DNA of 21,213 nt, taken from JACCUZ01 sp038246575 (GTDB lineage: Bacteria > Actinomycetota > Actinomycetes > JACCUZ01). The stretch lies in assembly GCA_038246575.1 (NCBI GenBank), contig JBBRVU010000059.1, positions 1-21,213 of the forward strand. Direction: 5' to 3'. The translations under genes and the position numbers were made by a program. The notes under the pieces were generated by a model. The model saw nothing but the letters and a program-made list of their open reading frames with translations. It ran no database searches and was not told the origin of the DNA. Shown in pieces: positions 1 to 6,736 of this stretch (position 1 is its first letter; every line of letters starts with the position of its first letter).

Positions 1-36
1 ACCGAACAAGTTCAGACGCGCATTAGCGTGGGACAT
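1..36 (-). CDS. IS481-type transposase, N-terminal fragment
   Basis: Only the first 12 codons are visible, MSHANARLNLFG, starting at the ATG whose A is at 36. A strong Shine-Dalgarno, GGAGG, lies a few bases upstream on the minus strand (about 47-43). Members of this family carry an N-terminal helix-turn-helix followed by a DDE integrase core; neither can be seen here. The ribosome-binding site sits inside the 3' arm of a 12-bp inverted repeat, which suggests translational control. The call rests on the short peptide plus the element-like context. It could belong to another family with a similar N-terminus. Confidence 0.6.
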   Translation of the reverse strand, partial: MSHANARLNLFG

Positions 37-37
37 C

Positions 38-94
38 AGGGACCTCCGGGACGAGAAGCGATTTCAGATACCGCCACTCCTGCCGGAGGTCCCT
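38..94 (-). promoter_or_regulatory. 12-bp inverted repeat that pairs with the transposase ribosome-binding site
   Basis: AGGGACCTCCGG at 38-49 and CCGGAGGTCCCT at 83-94 are perfect reverse complements separated by 33 bases. In the minus-strand transcript, the 3' arm contains the GGAGG that would serve the transposase ATG at 36, so the folded RNA hides the ribosome-binding site. Fold-back inhibition of this kind is known for IS10 and IS50, where read-through transcripts fold and internally initiated ones do not. A TTGACA at 125-120 could be an internal -35, but I see only a poor -10 near 102-96. Confidence 0.55.
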
Positions 95-119
95 CCTTCG
101 ATCAAGCCGACGCGCCGAG

Positions 120-145
120 TGTCAACAACGTCCCTGGTCGTTACA
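120..145 (-). repeat. Probable terminal inverted repeat of the IS481-type element
   Basis: The minus strand from 145 reads TGTAACGACCAGGGACGTTG and then TTGACA. It begins directly beside the CTAG target, as the outer end of an IS481-type element should. The partner repeat is outside the window, so its exact length cannot be fixed. Confidence 0.5.
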
Positions 146-151
146 GCTAGA
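146..151. repeat. NCTAGN insertion target (one copy of the presumed 6-bp target duplication)
   Basis: The bases gCTAGa match the NCTAGN target known for IS481. The same CTAG contains the TAG stop codon of apt (147-149 on the minus strand), so the insertion leaves the apt reading frame and stop intact. The second copy should lie beyond the left edge. Confidence 0.5.
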
Positions 152-695
152 CCGTGAGCAGCGTGTAGGGGTCCGGGATGCCGACCTCGGCCAGCGCCTG
201 CCGCCCCTCGAGGAACCCGAGCTCCATCAGCAGCGCGACCCCGACGATGTCGGCGCCGCACCGGCGCATCAGCTCGACCGTTGCGGCCGCTGTGCCACCG
301 GTCGCCAGGACGTCGTCGACGACGAGCACCCGCGCACCTGTCGTGATCGCGTCCGAGGTGATCTCGATGGTGGCCGAGCCGTACTCGAGGTCGTAGGACG
401 CCTCGACGGTCTGCCCGGGCAGCTTCCCCTTCTTGCGGACGGGGACGAAGCCGGCCCCCAGCGCGAGGGCCACCGGCGCCCCGAGCACGAAGCCGCGGGC
501 CTCGATGCCGGCCACCACGTCGACCTGAGAAGCACGAAAAGGCGCGGCCAGCGCTTCCACCGTGGCGGTGAACGTCGCGTGGTCCGCCAGCAGCGGGGTG
601 ATGTCCTTGAACATCACCCCCGGTTCGGGGAAGTCGGGAACGTCGCGGATGTGCTCCCGCAGGCGGTCGACCAGGCCGGGGTCCAGCGGCTGCAT
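147..695 (-). CDS. apt: Adenine phosphoribosyltransferase
   Basis: This 182-residue protein converts adenine and PRPP to AMP and pyrophosphate in cytosolic purine salvage. The length is normal for the family. The PRPP-binding loop is seen as VLVVDDVLATGGTA at about residues 122-135, and FPEPGVMFKDITPLL near residue 22 is the usual N-terminal Apt signature. The ATG at 695 shares one base with the secF stop (TGATG), so translation is probably coupled to secF. The stop TAG lies inside the CTAG target of the neighbouring insertion element. In many actinobacteria relA follows apt; here the insertion sequence takes that place, so any relA would be separated from its usual upstream neighbour. Confidence 0.95.
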   Translation of the reverse strand: MQPLDPGLVDRLREHIRDVPDFPEPGVMFKDITPLLADHATFTATVEALAAPFRASQVDVVAGIEARGFVLGAPVALALGAGFVPVRKKGKLPGQTVEASYDLEYGSATIEITSDAITTGARVLVVDDVLATGGTAAATVELMRRCGADIVGVALLMELGFLEGRQALAEVGIPDPYTLLTV

Positions 696-1903
696 CAGCG
701 CCGCTTCTTCCCGCCGGACTTGCGGGTCCCCTTCTTCTGCGGTTGTCGGCGCTGGGCGCCTCCGGCGGGCCGGTGGGCCGGCTGACCGCGCCCGACCGCC
801 GTGCCCACCGCGTCCGCGTCCGCGCCGGTGGCAGGTTCCTCGACGGTGTCGACCGACGACGTGCCGTCAGTGTCCGCGGCCGCGGCGTTCTCACCGGGGC
901 GGCTGGCCGCGCGGCGCCGCGAGGTGGCCGTCCCGCCGCCGCCAGCCTGACGGGCCGCGACCCGCTTGGCCAGTGCCTGCATGGCTGGCTCCCGCTCCTT
1001 CATGGCAGCGAGCACTGGCGTCGCGATGAAGATGGATGAGTAGGTCCCGACTGCGACACCGATGAACAGCGCCAGCGCGAGGTCCTTGAGCGGACCCGTC
1101 CCGAGCAGGGCGATGCCCGCGACGAGGATCGCACCGATGGGTAGCAGGGCGATGATCGAGGTGTTGATCGAGCGCACCAGCGTCTGGTTCAGCGCCAGGT
1201 TGGCCGCCTGGCTGTACGTGCGCCGGCTTCCCCCGGCCAGCCCCGCCGTGTTCTCCCGGACCTTGTCGAACACGACCACCGTGTCGTAGAGCGAGTAGCC
1301 CAGGATCGTCAGGAAGCCGATGACCGTCGCCGGTGTGACCTCGAAGCCGACGAGCGAGTAGATGCCGACGGTGATGAACAGGTCGTGCGCCAGGGCGATG
1401 ATCGCTGCCAGGGCCATCCGCCACTCGAAGTACAGCGAAAGGAACACGATCAGGCCGAGCAGGAAGAACACCAGTGCGCGCAGCGCCTTCGCCGAGATGT
1501 CGCGACCCCAGCTCGGGCCGATGAAGTCCGTGCTCACCGCGTTGCGGCTGACCCCGAACGTCTCCGACAGGGTCTGCTGGACCCGGCCGACCTGTCCGGA
1601 GGTCAGCTTGCCGGTCTGGGCCCGCACGGCATTCTTGCCGACGTCCTGCACGACGATCTCGCCCTTGATCACCGTGCCCACGGCGTCGCGCACCGCGGTC
1701 TGGGTGACCGTCGGCGACTTCACCCGGAACTCCGCGCCGCCGCGGAACTCGATGCCCAGGGAGAGCCCGTTGCCGATCAGCGAGGCGAGGGAGACCGCGA
1801 GCAGAACGGCCGAGATGATGTACCAGCGCTTGCGACGTTCGACGAAGTCGAAGGACACCTCGCCCCGGTAGAGCTGGTTGCCGAACTGTCCGATGCGCGA
1901 CAT
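695..1903 (-). CDS. secF: Protein translocase subunit SecF
   Basis: SecF is an inner-membrane RND-type subunit that works with SecD to drive late steps of Sec export using the proton gradient. The protein is 402 residues from the ATG at 1903 (MSRIGQFGNQLYRG). It has an N-terminal membrane segment at about 27-45 (WYIISAVLLAVSLASLIG), the conserved LGIEFRGGAEF stretch just after it, a periplasmic-side domain, and then a block of five hydrophobic segments ending near residue 310. The last 90 or so residues form a low-complexity tail rich in Ala, Gly, Arg and Thr, ending in a very basic KKGTRKSGGKKRR. The start codon overlaps the secD stop by one base. A longer open frame upstream lies inside secD and is not used. 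Confidence 0.95.
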   Translation of the reverse strand: MSRIGQFGNQLYRGEVSFDFVERRKRWYIISAVLLAVSLASLIGNGLSLGIEFRGGAEFRVKSPTVTQTAVRDAVGTVIKGEIVVQDVGKNAVRAQTGKLTSGQVGRVQQTLSETFGVSRNAVSTDFIGPSWGRDISAKALRALVFFLLGLIVFLSLYFEWRMALAAIIALAHDLFITVGIYSLVGFEVTPATVIGFLTILGYSLYDTVVVFDKVRENTAGLAGGSRRTYSQAANLALNQTLVRSINTSIIALLPIGAILVAGIALLGTGPLKDLALALFIGVAVGTYSSIFIATPVLAAMKEREPAMQALAKRVAARQAGGGGTATSRRRAASRPGENAAAADTDGTSSVDTVEEPATGADADAVGTAVGRGQPAHRPAGGAQRRQPQKKGTRKSGGKKRR

Positions 1904-3741
1904 CAGGCCTCCGGTGCGGTGGTAGCGGTGGCCGAGGGACGGCTTCGTCGTGGCGACGCGAGAGTGCTTCGCGGCGAGCCGAGGTGTGCGGCGTCGAACC
2001 CGGAGAGCTTGTGCCCGCCGCCGAAGAACTTCGTCCGCGCCAGCAGCGTCACCAGCGGCTTGGTGAACAGGAAGACGACCGCGATGTCGACCAGCGTGGT
2101 CAGACCGAGGGCGAAGGCGAATCCGCGGACGCCGCCGACCGAAAGCAGGTAGAGGACGAGCGCGGCCAGGATGGACACGAAGTCGGCCGCGAGGATCGTG
2201 CGCCGGGCGCGCGCCCATCCGCTTTCGACGGCAACCCGCAGCGACTTGCCGTCACGGACCTCGTCGCGCAGTCGTTCGAAGAAGACGACGAACGAGTCCG
2301 CGGTGATGCCGATCGCCACGATCAGCCCGGCCACACCGGCCAGGCTCAACCGGAACCCGATCTGCCAGCCGAGCAGGACGACGGCGCCGTAGTTGATGAC
2401 GCCGGCGACCAGGAGGCTGGCGACGGTGACCAGGCCGAGGCCCCGGTAGTACAGCAGCGAGTAAATGATGACGAGGATGAGCCCGATGAGGCCGGCGATG
2501 ATGCCGGCCCGCAGCTGCTCGCCGCCGAGGGTCGCCGAGATCTCCTGCACCTGGCCCGGGTCGAAGGTCAGCGGCAGTGCCCCGTACTTCAGCACGTTGG
2601 ACAGGCTGTCGGCCTCGTCCTGGGTGAAGTTCCCGGTGATCCGGGCCTGGCCGCCGGTGATCGGCTCGTTCGTGGTCGGCGCGGACACGACCAGACCGTC
2701 CAGGACGATGCCGAACCGGTTCAGGTCGCCCTGCTCGGCCGCGAGACGCCGGGTGATGTTGCCGAACTTGCTGCGGCCCTCGCCGGTGAAGTTGAGCTGG
2801 ACCTCCCAGCCGCCGGTCGCGATGCCCTGGTTGTTCGTCGCGAGCGTCGCGCTGGCGTTGGCGACGTCGGTGCCGAGAACCTCGGCCGGGCCGAGCGCGT
2901 ACTTCTCGGCGCCGTCCTCACTGCACGTCACCAGCGGCTTGGCCGGGTCGTCGCCAGCAGTACGGCGAAGCTCCTGGCGTACTTCCTCGGTGTTCTGGCA
3001 GTCCAGCGCGGCGAACTGCTGCTGCACCTCGGGTGTGAGGCCCTCGATGCCGATGACCGGGGCGCCCGCTTTCCCTGACGTGCTCGGCGAGGGGCTCGGG
3101 GTTGCGGCGGTGACACTCGGGCTGGCGGTGGCGCTCGGCGAGCCTGCGGCCCGCAGCGCCCTGGGCACCGCCCGGCCGTTGCTGGACACCGAGGGGCTGG
3201 GCGACGGTGAGTCACTTGCGGCCGGGCTCTCGGTGGCGGCCGGGCTCTCGGTGGCGGCGGGGCTCTCGGTCCCACCGGCGGTAGGCGCCGGGGACGGGGT
3301 GGTGACGGGCGTGGCAACCCCGGCGCCGGCGAGCAGGACCTGGCGGAACCGCAGCTCGGCCGTCTGGCGCACGGTGTCGAGGATCGACTTGTCCTGCTTG
3401 CCGGGGATGGAGATGACGATGTTGTTGCCGGCAGTTGTCACCTCGGACTCGGCGACCCCGAAGCTGTCGACCCGGTTCCGGATGATGGAGACGGCCTGGT
3501 TGAGGGCGTCCCGTGTGATGGACCCGGTCTCACCCTTGGGGACCCTCGGGGTCAGGATGACGCTGGTGCCGCCCTCGAGGTCGAGACCGAGCCGTGGCTG
3601 GTACTTCTGACCGTCGCTGAGCTTGTCCGCGCCCACCCGGTTGGGGGCGACCACGAAGATCAACGCGAAGATCAGGACGGTGAGCACGCCCAGGATGACG
3701 AGACTCCGCACGGGACGGGACGTGCTGGGTGGTGCAGCCAC
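1903..3741 (-). CDS. secD: Protein translocase subunit SecD
   Basis: SecD pairs with SecF at the SecYEG channel. The 612-residue protein starts at GTG 3741, with GGAGGA about ten bases upstream. Visible parts are an N-terminal membrane segment (about 12-32), the motif LGLDLEGGTSVIL (51-63), the first periplasmic domain with IIRNRVDSFGV, and a C-terminal block of membrane segments including GLIVAIGITADSFVVFFERLRDE. Between residues about 143 and 228 an Ala/Ser/Pro/Thr-rich segment interrupts the extracytoplasmic domain. It contains three tandem TESPAA-type repeats encoded by 18-bp DNA repeats. Ser/Pro-rich inserts occur in other actinobacterial SecD proteins. Its stop overlaps the secF start, so the two are probably made in fixed ratio. 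Confidence 0.96.
   Translation of the reverse strand: MAAPPSTSRPVRSLVILGVLTVLIFALIFVVAPNRVGADKLSDGQKYQPRLGLDLEGGTSVILTPRVPKGETGSITRDALNQAVSIIRNRVDSFGVAESEVTTAGNNIVISIPGKQDKSILDTVRQTAELRFRQVLLAGAGVATPVTTPSPAPTAGGTESPAATESPAATESPAASDSPSPSPSVSSNGRAVPRALRAAGSPSATASPSVTAATPSPSPSTSGKAGAPVIGIEGLTPEVQQQFAALDCQNTEEVRQELRRTAGDDPAKPLVTCSEDGAEKYALGPAEVLGTDVANASATLATNNQGIATGGWEVQLNFTGEGRSKFGNITRRLAAEQGDLNRFGIVLDGLVVSAPTTNEPITGGQARITGNFTQDEADSLSNVLKYGALPLTFDPGQVQEISATLGGEQLRAGIIAGLIGLILVIIYSLLYYRGLGLVTVASLLVAGVINYGAVVLLGWQIGFRLSLAGVAGLIVAIGITADSFVVFFERLRDEVRDGKSLRVAVESGWARARRTILAADFVSILAALVLYLLSVGGVRGFAFALGLTTLVDIAVVFLFTKPLVTLLARTKFFGGGHKLSGFDAAHLGSPRSTLASPRRSRPSATATTAPEA
3221..3274. repeat. Three tandem 18-bp repeats inside secD
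   Basis: GCCGGGCTCTCGGTGGCG occurs at 3221-3238 and is repeated exactly at 3239-3256; a diverged third copy is at 3257-3274. The period is a multiple of three, so copy-number change would add or remove six residues (TESPAA) without a frameshift. The repeats code for part of the Ser/Pro/Ala-rich linker of SecD. Confidence 0.85.
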
Positions 3742-3805
3742 GACGACTCTTTCCTCCGGTCCTGCCGGCGCCTGGTCGGGCGCGGCACGGGACGATCAGC
3801 TGTGT

Positions 3806-4120
3806 CTAGCGGGACGACTCGTCCGGGTCCGGGTGGTCGGTGTCGACCTCCGCGGGCTCCTCCTCGGTGAGGATGCGCCCGACGGCTGCCTTCGCGAACC
3901 GGATGGACGTCCCCGGTGAGACCTCGACAGTCACCGCGTCCTCCTCAACGGACACGACCCGCCCGAAGATCCCCGCCGTGGTCATGATCTCCAGCCCCGG
4001 AGCCAGTTGCTGCTGCAGAGCGCTCGCGGACTGCGACCGCTTCCGGGCCGGCCGGATGATCAGCAGATAGAAGGCCGCCAGGATGAGCGCGAAGGGAAAC
4101 AGCGCGCCGATGCTCTCCAC
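3806..4120 (-). CDS. yajC: Preprotein translocase subunit YajC
   Basis: YajC is a small single-span membrane protein that joins SecD and SecF in an auxiliary Sec complex. From the GTG at 4120 it is 104 residues: a short N-terminus, one membrane segment (about 5-22, ALFPFALILAAFYLLIIRP), then the typical basic RKRSQ stretch and a soluble domain with PGLEIMTTAGIFGRVVSV. The C-terminus is acidic. The GTG at 4120 was chosen because YajC proteins start just before the membrane helix and GGAAGGA lies about 11 bases upstream; another GTG at 4165 would add 15 residues. Sixty-four bases separate its stop from the secD start, and 82 separate it from ruvB, so it may be in one operon with both. Confidence 0.93.
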   Translation of the reverse strand: MESIGALFPFALILAAFYLLIIRPARKRSQSASALQQQLAPGLEIMTTAGIFGRVVSVEEDAVTVEVSPGTSIRFAKAAVGRILTEEEPAEVDTDHPDPDESSR

Positions 4121-4202
4121 GGTGACAACAGTCCTTCCAACAGGGGGGTGAGCGTCCGGACACACCTGGCCAGACCGGGCGGGAGTCTACCTGCCCGGGC
4201 GC

Positions 4203-5336
4203 TCAGGCCTCCCTCGCCGCGCTGTCGGCCCCGGCGCCCCTGGTCTCGCCGGAATCGTCGGCACCCTCGTTCGAGAAGAGGTCGGGCGCCCCGACGAGCG
4301 CGGCTGCGGGTGGTCGCAGCCCGAGATGGCGCCAGGCGGCAGGCGTCGCGACCCGGCCGCGCGGCGTCCGGGCGAGCATCCCGGCCCGGACCAGGAAGGG
4401 CTCGGCCACCTCCTCGACGGTCTCCCGCTCCTCGCCAACAGCGACCGCCAGCGTGGACACCCCGACCGGACCCCCACCGAAGTGACCCACGAGCGCCTGC
4501 AGCACGGCACGGTCGAGCCGGTCGAGCCCGCGCTCGTCGACCTCGTAGACCAGCAGCGCCGCCCGTGCGACCTCGAGGGTGACGACGCCGTCGGCGCGGA
4601 CCTGCGCGTAGTCGCGCACCCGGCGCAGCAGCCGGTTGGAGATGCGGGGGGTGCCGCGCGACCGGCCTGCGACCTCCGCCGCACCGTCGGTCTCCAGCGG
4701 CACGCCGAGCAGCCCGGCGGAGCGGACCAGCACCTTCTCGAGGTCGTCGGGATCGTAGAAGTCCATGTGGGCGGTGAAGCCGAACCGGTCACGCAGCGGC
4801 CCCGGCAGCAGGCCAGCCCGGGTGGTGGCGCCGACCAGCGTGAACGGGGGGAGCTCGAGGGGGATGGCTGTCGCTCCGGGGCCTTTGCCGACGACGACGT
4901 CGACCCGGAAGTCCTCCATCGCGAGATAGAGCATCTCCTCGGCCGGGCGGGACATCCGGTGGATCTCGTCGAGGAAGAGCACCTCGCCCTCGGCAAGACT
5001 GGACAGCACCGCCGCCAGGTCGCCGGCGTGCTGGATGGCGGGGCCGCTGGTCACCCGCAGGGGCGCCTGCATCTCGGACGCGATGATCATGGCCAGCGTG
5101 GTCTTGCCCAGGCCGGGCGGGCCGTTGAGCAGGACGTGGTCGGCTACCCGGCCGCGCCGGCGGGCCGCTTCCAGCACCAGGCCGAGCTGCTCGCGCACCC
5201 GGTGCTGGCCGATGAACTCGTCCAGCGACCGCGGTCGCAGCGCCACCTCGACCTCGTGCTCGTCCTCGCCATCGAGCACGAGCAGGTCGGGCGTCACCAG
5301 GCGGTCGGTGTCGCCGCCGCCGTCCCCGGCGCTCAC
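4203..5336 (-). CDS. ruvB: Holliday junction branch migration helicase RuvB
   Basis: RuvB is the AAA+ hexameric motor that, with RuvA, drives branch migration of Holliday junctions. The protein is 377 residues from GTG 5336, which overlaps the ruvA stop by four bases (GTGA). Visible motifs are Walker A GPPGLGKT (72-79), Walker B LFLDEIH (120-126), sensor 1 GATTRAG (169-175), and LRDRFGF (181-187) with the expected arginine-finger region. The C-terminal winged-helix domain includes GGGPVGVSTLAVAVGEERETVE. After the usual end (about WRHLGL) there is a divergent acidic and Ala-rich tail of about 40 residues. A longer open frame upstream overlaps ruvA and is not the start. Confidence 0.97.
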   Translation of the reverse strand: MSAGDGGGDTDRLVTPDLLVLDGEDEHEVEVALRPRSLDEFIGQHRVREQLGLVLEAARRRGRVADHVLLNGPPGLGKTTLAMIIASEMQAPLRVTSGPAIQHAGDLAAVLSSLAEGEVLFLDEIHRMSRPAEEMLYLAMEDFRVDVVVGKGPGATAIPLELPPFTLVGATTRAGLLPGPLRDRFGFTAHMDFYDPDDLEKVLVRSAGLLGVPLETDGAAEVAGRSRGTPRISNRLLRRVRDYAQVRADGVVTLEVARAALLVYEVDERGLDRLDRAVLQALVGHFGGGPVGVSTLAVAVGEERETVEEVAEPFLVRAGMLARTPRGRVATPAAWRHLGLRPPAAALVGAPDLFSNEGADDSGETRGAGADSAAREA

Positions 5337-5950
5337 GCGCGACTCAGCGCGCGCAAGGCTGTCTTGAGCAGCGCGGAGATGTCGGGCACTTCGCCCGCAG
5401 CCAGGTTCTGTTCCGCCTGGGGTGCCACCGCGGCGACGGCGTCCTCCGCCTCGCGCGGCGCCCAGCCCAGGCTGAGCAGCGCGGCCTGCAGCTGCTCGCT
5501 CCAGGCCGGTCCGCCGCGGTGCGGCTGCGGCCGGGCGGCGGTCCCCCGCGGCGCACCCAGCCGGTCCTTGAGCTCCAGCACGATCCGTTGGGCACCCTTG
5601 CGCCCGACCCCGGAGACCAGGGTGAGTGCGGCGAGATCCTCGGCCGCGACGGCGCGGCGCAAGGCATCCGGGCTGTGCACCGCCAGCATGGCCTGGGCCA
5701 GCCGCGGCCCCACACCGCTGGCCGTCTGCAACAGCTCGAAGACCGACCGCTCGTCCTCGTCGGCGAACCCATACAGCGTCAGCGAGTCCTCCCGGACGAC
5801 CATCGACGTGGCCAGGTGGGCAGCCTCGCCGAGCCGCAGCCCGGCCAGCGTCCCCGGCGCGCACTGCACGCTCAGCCCGACCCCCCCGACCTCGATCACC
5901 GCACCGTCGGGGTTCAGTGCGGCGACTCGGCCGCTGACGAACGCGATCAC
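5333..5950 (-). CDS. ruvA: Holliday junction branch migration protein RuvA
   Basis: RuvA binds the four-way junction as a tetramer and loads RuvB. The protein is 205 residues from GTG 5950, with an excellent AAGGAGG nine bases upstream. It has an N-terminal OB-fold (MIAFVSGRVAAL), two helix-hairpin-helix motifs (around TASGVGPRLAQAML and LVSGVGRKGAQRIVLELKD), a flexible linker, and a C-terminal three-helix domain (LLSLGWAPREAEDAVAAV) that contacts RuvB. It lies 43 bases after ruvC. A small GC hairpin (CGGGGC, three-base loop, GCCCCG at 5971-5985) sits in that gap just before the ribosome-binding site. The stop overlaps the ruvB start. Confidence 0.96.
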   Translation of the reverse strand: MIAFVSGRVAALNPDGAVIEVGGVGLSVQCAPGTLAGLRLGEAAHLATSMVVREDSLTLYGFADEDERSVFELLQTASGVGPRLAQAMLAVHSPDALRRAVAAEDLAALTLVSGVGRKGAQRIVLELKDRLGAPRGTAARPQPHRGGPAWSEQLQAALLSLGWAPREAEDAVAAVAPQAEQNLAAGEVPDISALLKTALRALSRA

Positions 5951-5993
5951 GATGTCGTTCCTCCTTCTCCCGGGGCGCGGCCCCGTGCCACGA

Positions 5994-6509
5994 TCATCGG
6001 GCTCCTCCGGCCAGCGCGGCGGCGTAGCGAGCAGCCGCCCCGCCCCGCCACATGTGACAGATGGCCAGCCCGAGGGCGTCCGCGGCGTCGGCCGGACGCG
6101 GCGGGCTCGACAGCCGCAGGATCCGGGTGACCATCGCGCCCACCTGGGCCTTGTCGGCGCGGCCGTTGCCGGTCACTGCCGCCTTCATCTCGCTCGGTGT
6201 GTGCAGCACGACCGGGATGCCGGCCCGGGCCGCACAGGTGATCGCGACGGCGCTGGCCTGGGCCGTGCCCATCACCGTCCGGACGTTGTGCTGGCTGAAC
6301 ACCCGCTCGACCGCCACGACGTCGGGCCGCTGCTCGACGATCCAGGTCTGGATCGCGGTGTCCAGCGACAGCAGCCGGTCGCCGATGTCGGCGCTGGCCT
6401 CCGTGCGTACGACGTCGACGGCGACCAGGCTCAGCGGACGGCCACGGGCCCCCTCGACAACCCCGAGCCCGCACCGGGTCAGGCCGGGATCCACGCCGAG
6501 CACCCGCAT
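5994..6509 (-). CDS. ruvC: Crossover junction endodeoxyribonuclease RuvC
   Basis: RuvC is the dimeric resolvase that cuts Holliday junctions. The 171-residue length fits the family. The four acidic catalytic residues are in place: D7 in GVDPG, E68 in AVERVF, and D141 and D144 in the DAADA motif. The ATG at 6509 begins directly at MRVLGVDPG and has AGGAAGG about eight bases upstream; the open frame continues upstream but has no RuvC homology. It is the first gene of ruvC-ruvA-ruvB. A CGAAC-N4-GTTCG palindrome, the actinobacterial LexA box, lies 65 bases upstream, so induction by DNA damage is likely. Confidence 0.96.
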   Translation of the reverse strand: MRVLGVDPGLTRCGLGVVEGARGRPLSLVAVDVVRTEASADIGDRLLSLDTAIQTWIVEQRPDVVAVERVFSQHNVRTVMGTAQASAVAITCAARAGIPVVLHTPSEMKAAVTGNGRADKAQVGAMVTRILRLSSPPRPADAADALGLAICHMWRGGAAARYAAALAGGAR

Positions 6510-6572
6510 CGCCGCACCTTCCTGCTCGCCGCTCACCGCGCTGCCCGGTCCGGTTCCGCCCCGCAGCCGGGT

Positions 6573-6588
6573 CCGAACACCTGTTCGG
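6573..6588 (-). promoter_or_regulatory. LexA (SOS) box upstream of ruvC
   Basis: CCGAACACCTGTTCGG at 6573-6588 is a palindrome with the CGAAC-N4-GTTCG core that LexA binds in Gram-positive and actinobacterial genomes. It lies 64-79 bases before the ruvC start. A poor -10-like TAGCGT (minus strand, 6598-6593) would put the transcription start within the box, as expected for repression. Mycobacterial ruvC is a known SOS gene. The match is seen directly; binding is inferred. Confidence 0.75.
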
Positions 6589-6689
6589 GAGCACGCTACC
6601 GGCGCGCCCCGACCAATCGACGCCCCGCCACGCCGATCCCCCCGCCTCTCGAGTTCGGGGTGCGACGGGATCGGGGTGCGGATGGTCAT

Positions 6690-6705
6690 GTCAACAGGGG
6701 TTGAC
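6690..6705. promoter_or_regulatory. Palindromic operator 1 (GTCAA-N6-TTGAC)
   Basis: GTCAACAGGGGTTGAC has 6-bp arms (GTCAAC/GTTGAC) around a 4-base centre. Its right arm contains TTGAC, which is also the likely -35 element (TTGACG, 6701-6706) of the promoter for the small regulator gene. A related palindrome with the same GTCAA-N6-TTGAC outline lies 27 bp downstream, centre to centre. Confidence 0.6.
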
Positions 6706-6736
6706 GGAAGGCCGACGTCAATCTAGATTGACGCCC
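6701..6736 (+). promoter_or_regulatory. Probable leaderless sigma70-type promoter of the HTH/Clp-N operon
   Basis: A -35-like TTGACG (6701-6706), a 17-base spacer and a -10-like TAGATT (6724-6729) place the transcription start at about 6736-6737, exactly at the ATG (6737). No ribosome-binding site is present before that ATG, which agrees with a leaderless mRNA, a common arrangement in actinobacteria. Both promoter hexamers lie within the two palindromes. Confidence 0.55.
6716..6733. promoter_or_regulatory. Palindromic operator 2 over the -10 region (perfect 18-bp palindrome)
   Basis: CGTCAATCTAGATTGACG is a perfect 18-bp palindrome ending three bases before the ATG at 6737. It shares the GTCAA-N6-TTGAC outline with operator 1 and covers the probable -10. 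Its A/T-rich centre stands out from the surrounding GC-rich DNA. The most natural ligand is the helix-turn-helix protein encoded just downstream, acting as an autorepressor; that is inference. Confidence 0.65.

Larger units (their letters stand above)
1..145 (-). mobile_element. End of an IS481-family insertion sequence (partial, runs off the left edge)
   Basis: Read on the minus strand, the element begins TGTAACGACCAGGGACGTTG at 145 and continues to a transposase start codon at 36. Three things support an IS481-type element: the TGT terminus, the adjoining CTAG target, and a first peptide (MSHANARLNLFG) that resembles the N-termini I know from actinobacterial IS481 transposases. IS481 of Bordetella is known to insert at NCTAGN and duplicate it. 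The sequence from 145 to about 120 is the likely terminal inverted repeat. The other end, the rest of the transposase and the second copy of the target duplication lie outside the window, so family and completeness are inferred. Confidence 0.72.

Noticed and set aside
96..125. Full promoter inside the insertion sequence (TTGACA plus a -10)
   Set aside because: The TTGACA is clear, but the candidate -10s at proper spacing (ATCGAA, TCGAAG) match only three of six bases, so I mention it only as a possibility.
4175..4198. Inverted repeat CCGGGC/GCCCGG between ruvB and yajC as a terminator
   Set aside because: The stem is only six bp with a 12-base loop, there is no T-tract, and the genes look co-transcribed.
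4326..6704. Long plus-strand open frame (792 codons) across ruvB, ruvA and ruvC
   Set aside because: It is antisense to three well-supported ruv genes. Its composition (runs of Arg, Gly, Pro, His) is that of a shadow frame in GC-rich DNA, and I see no domain in it.
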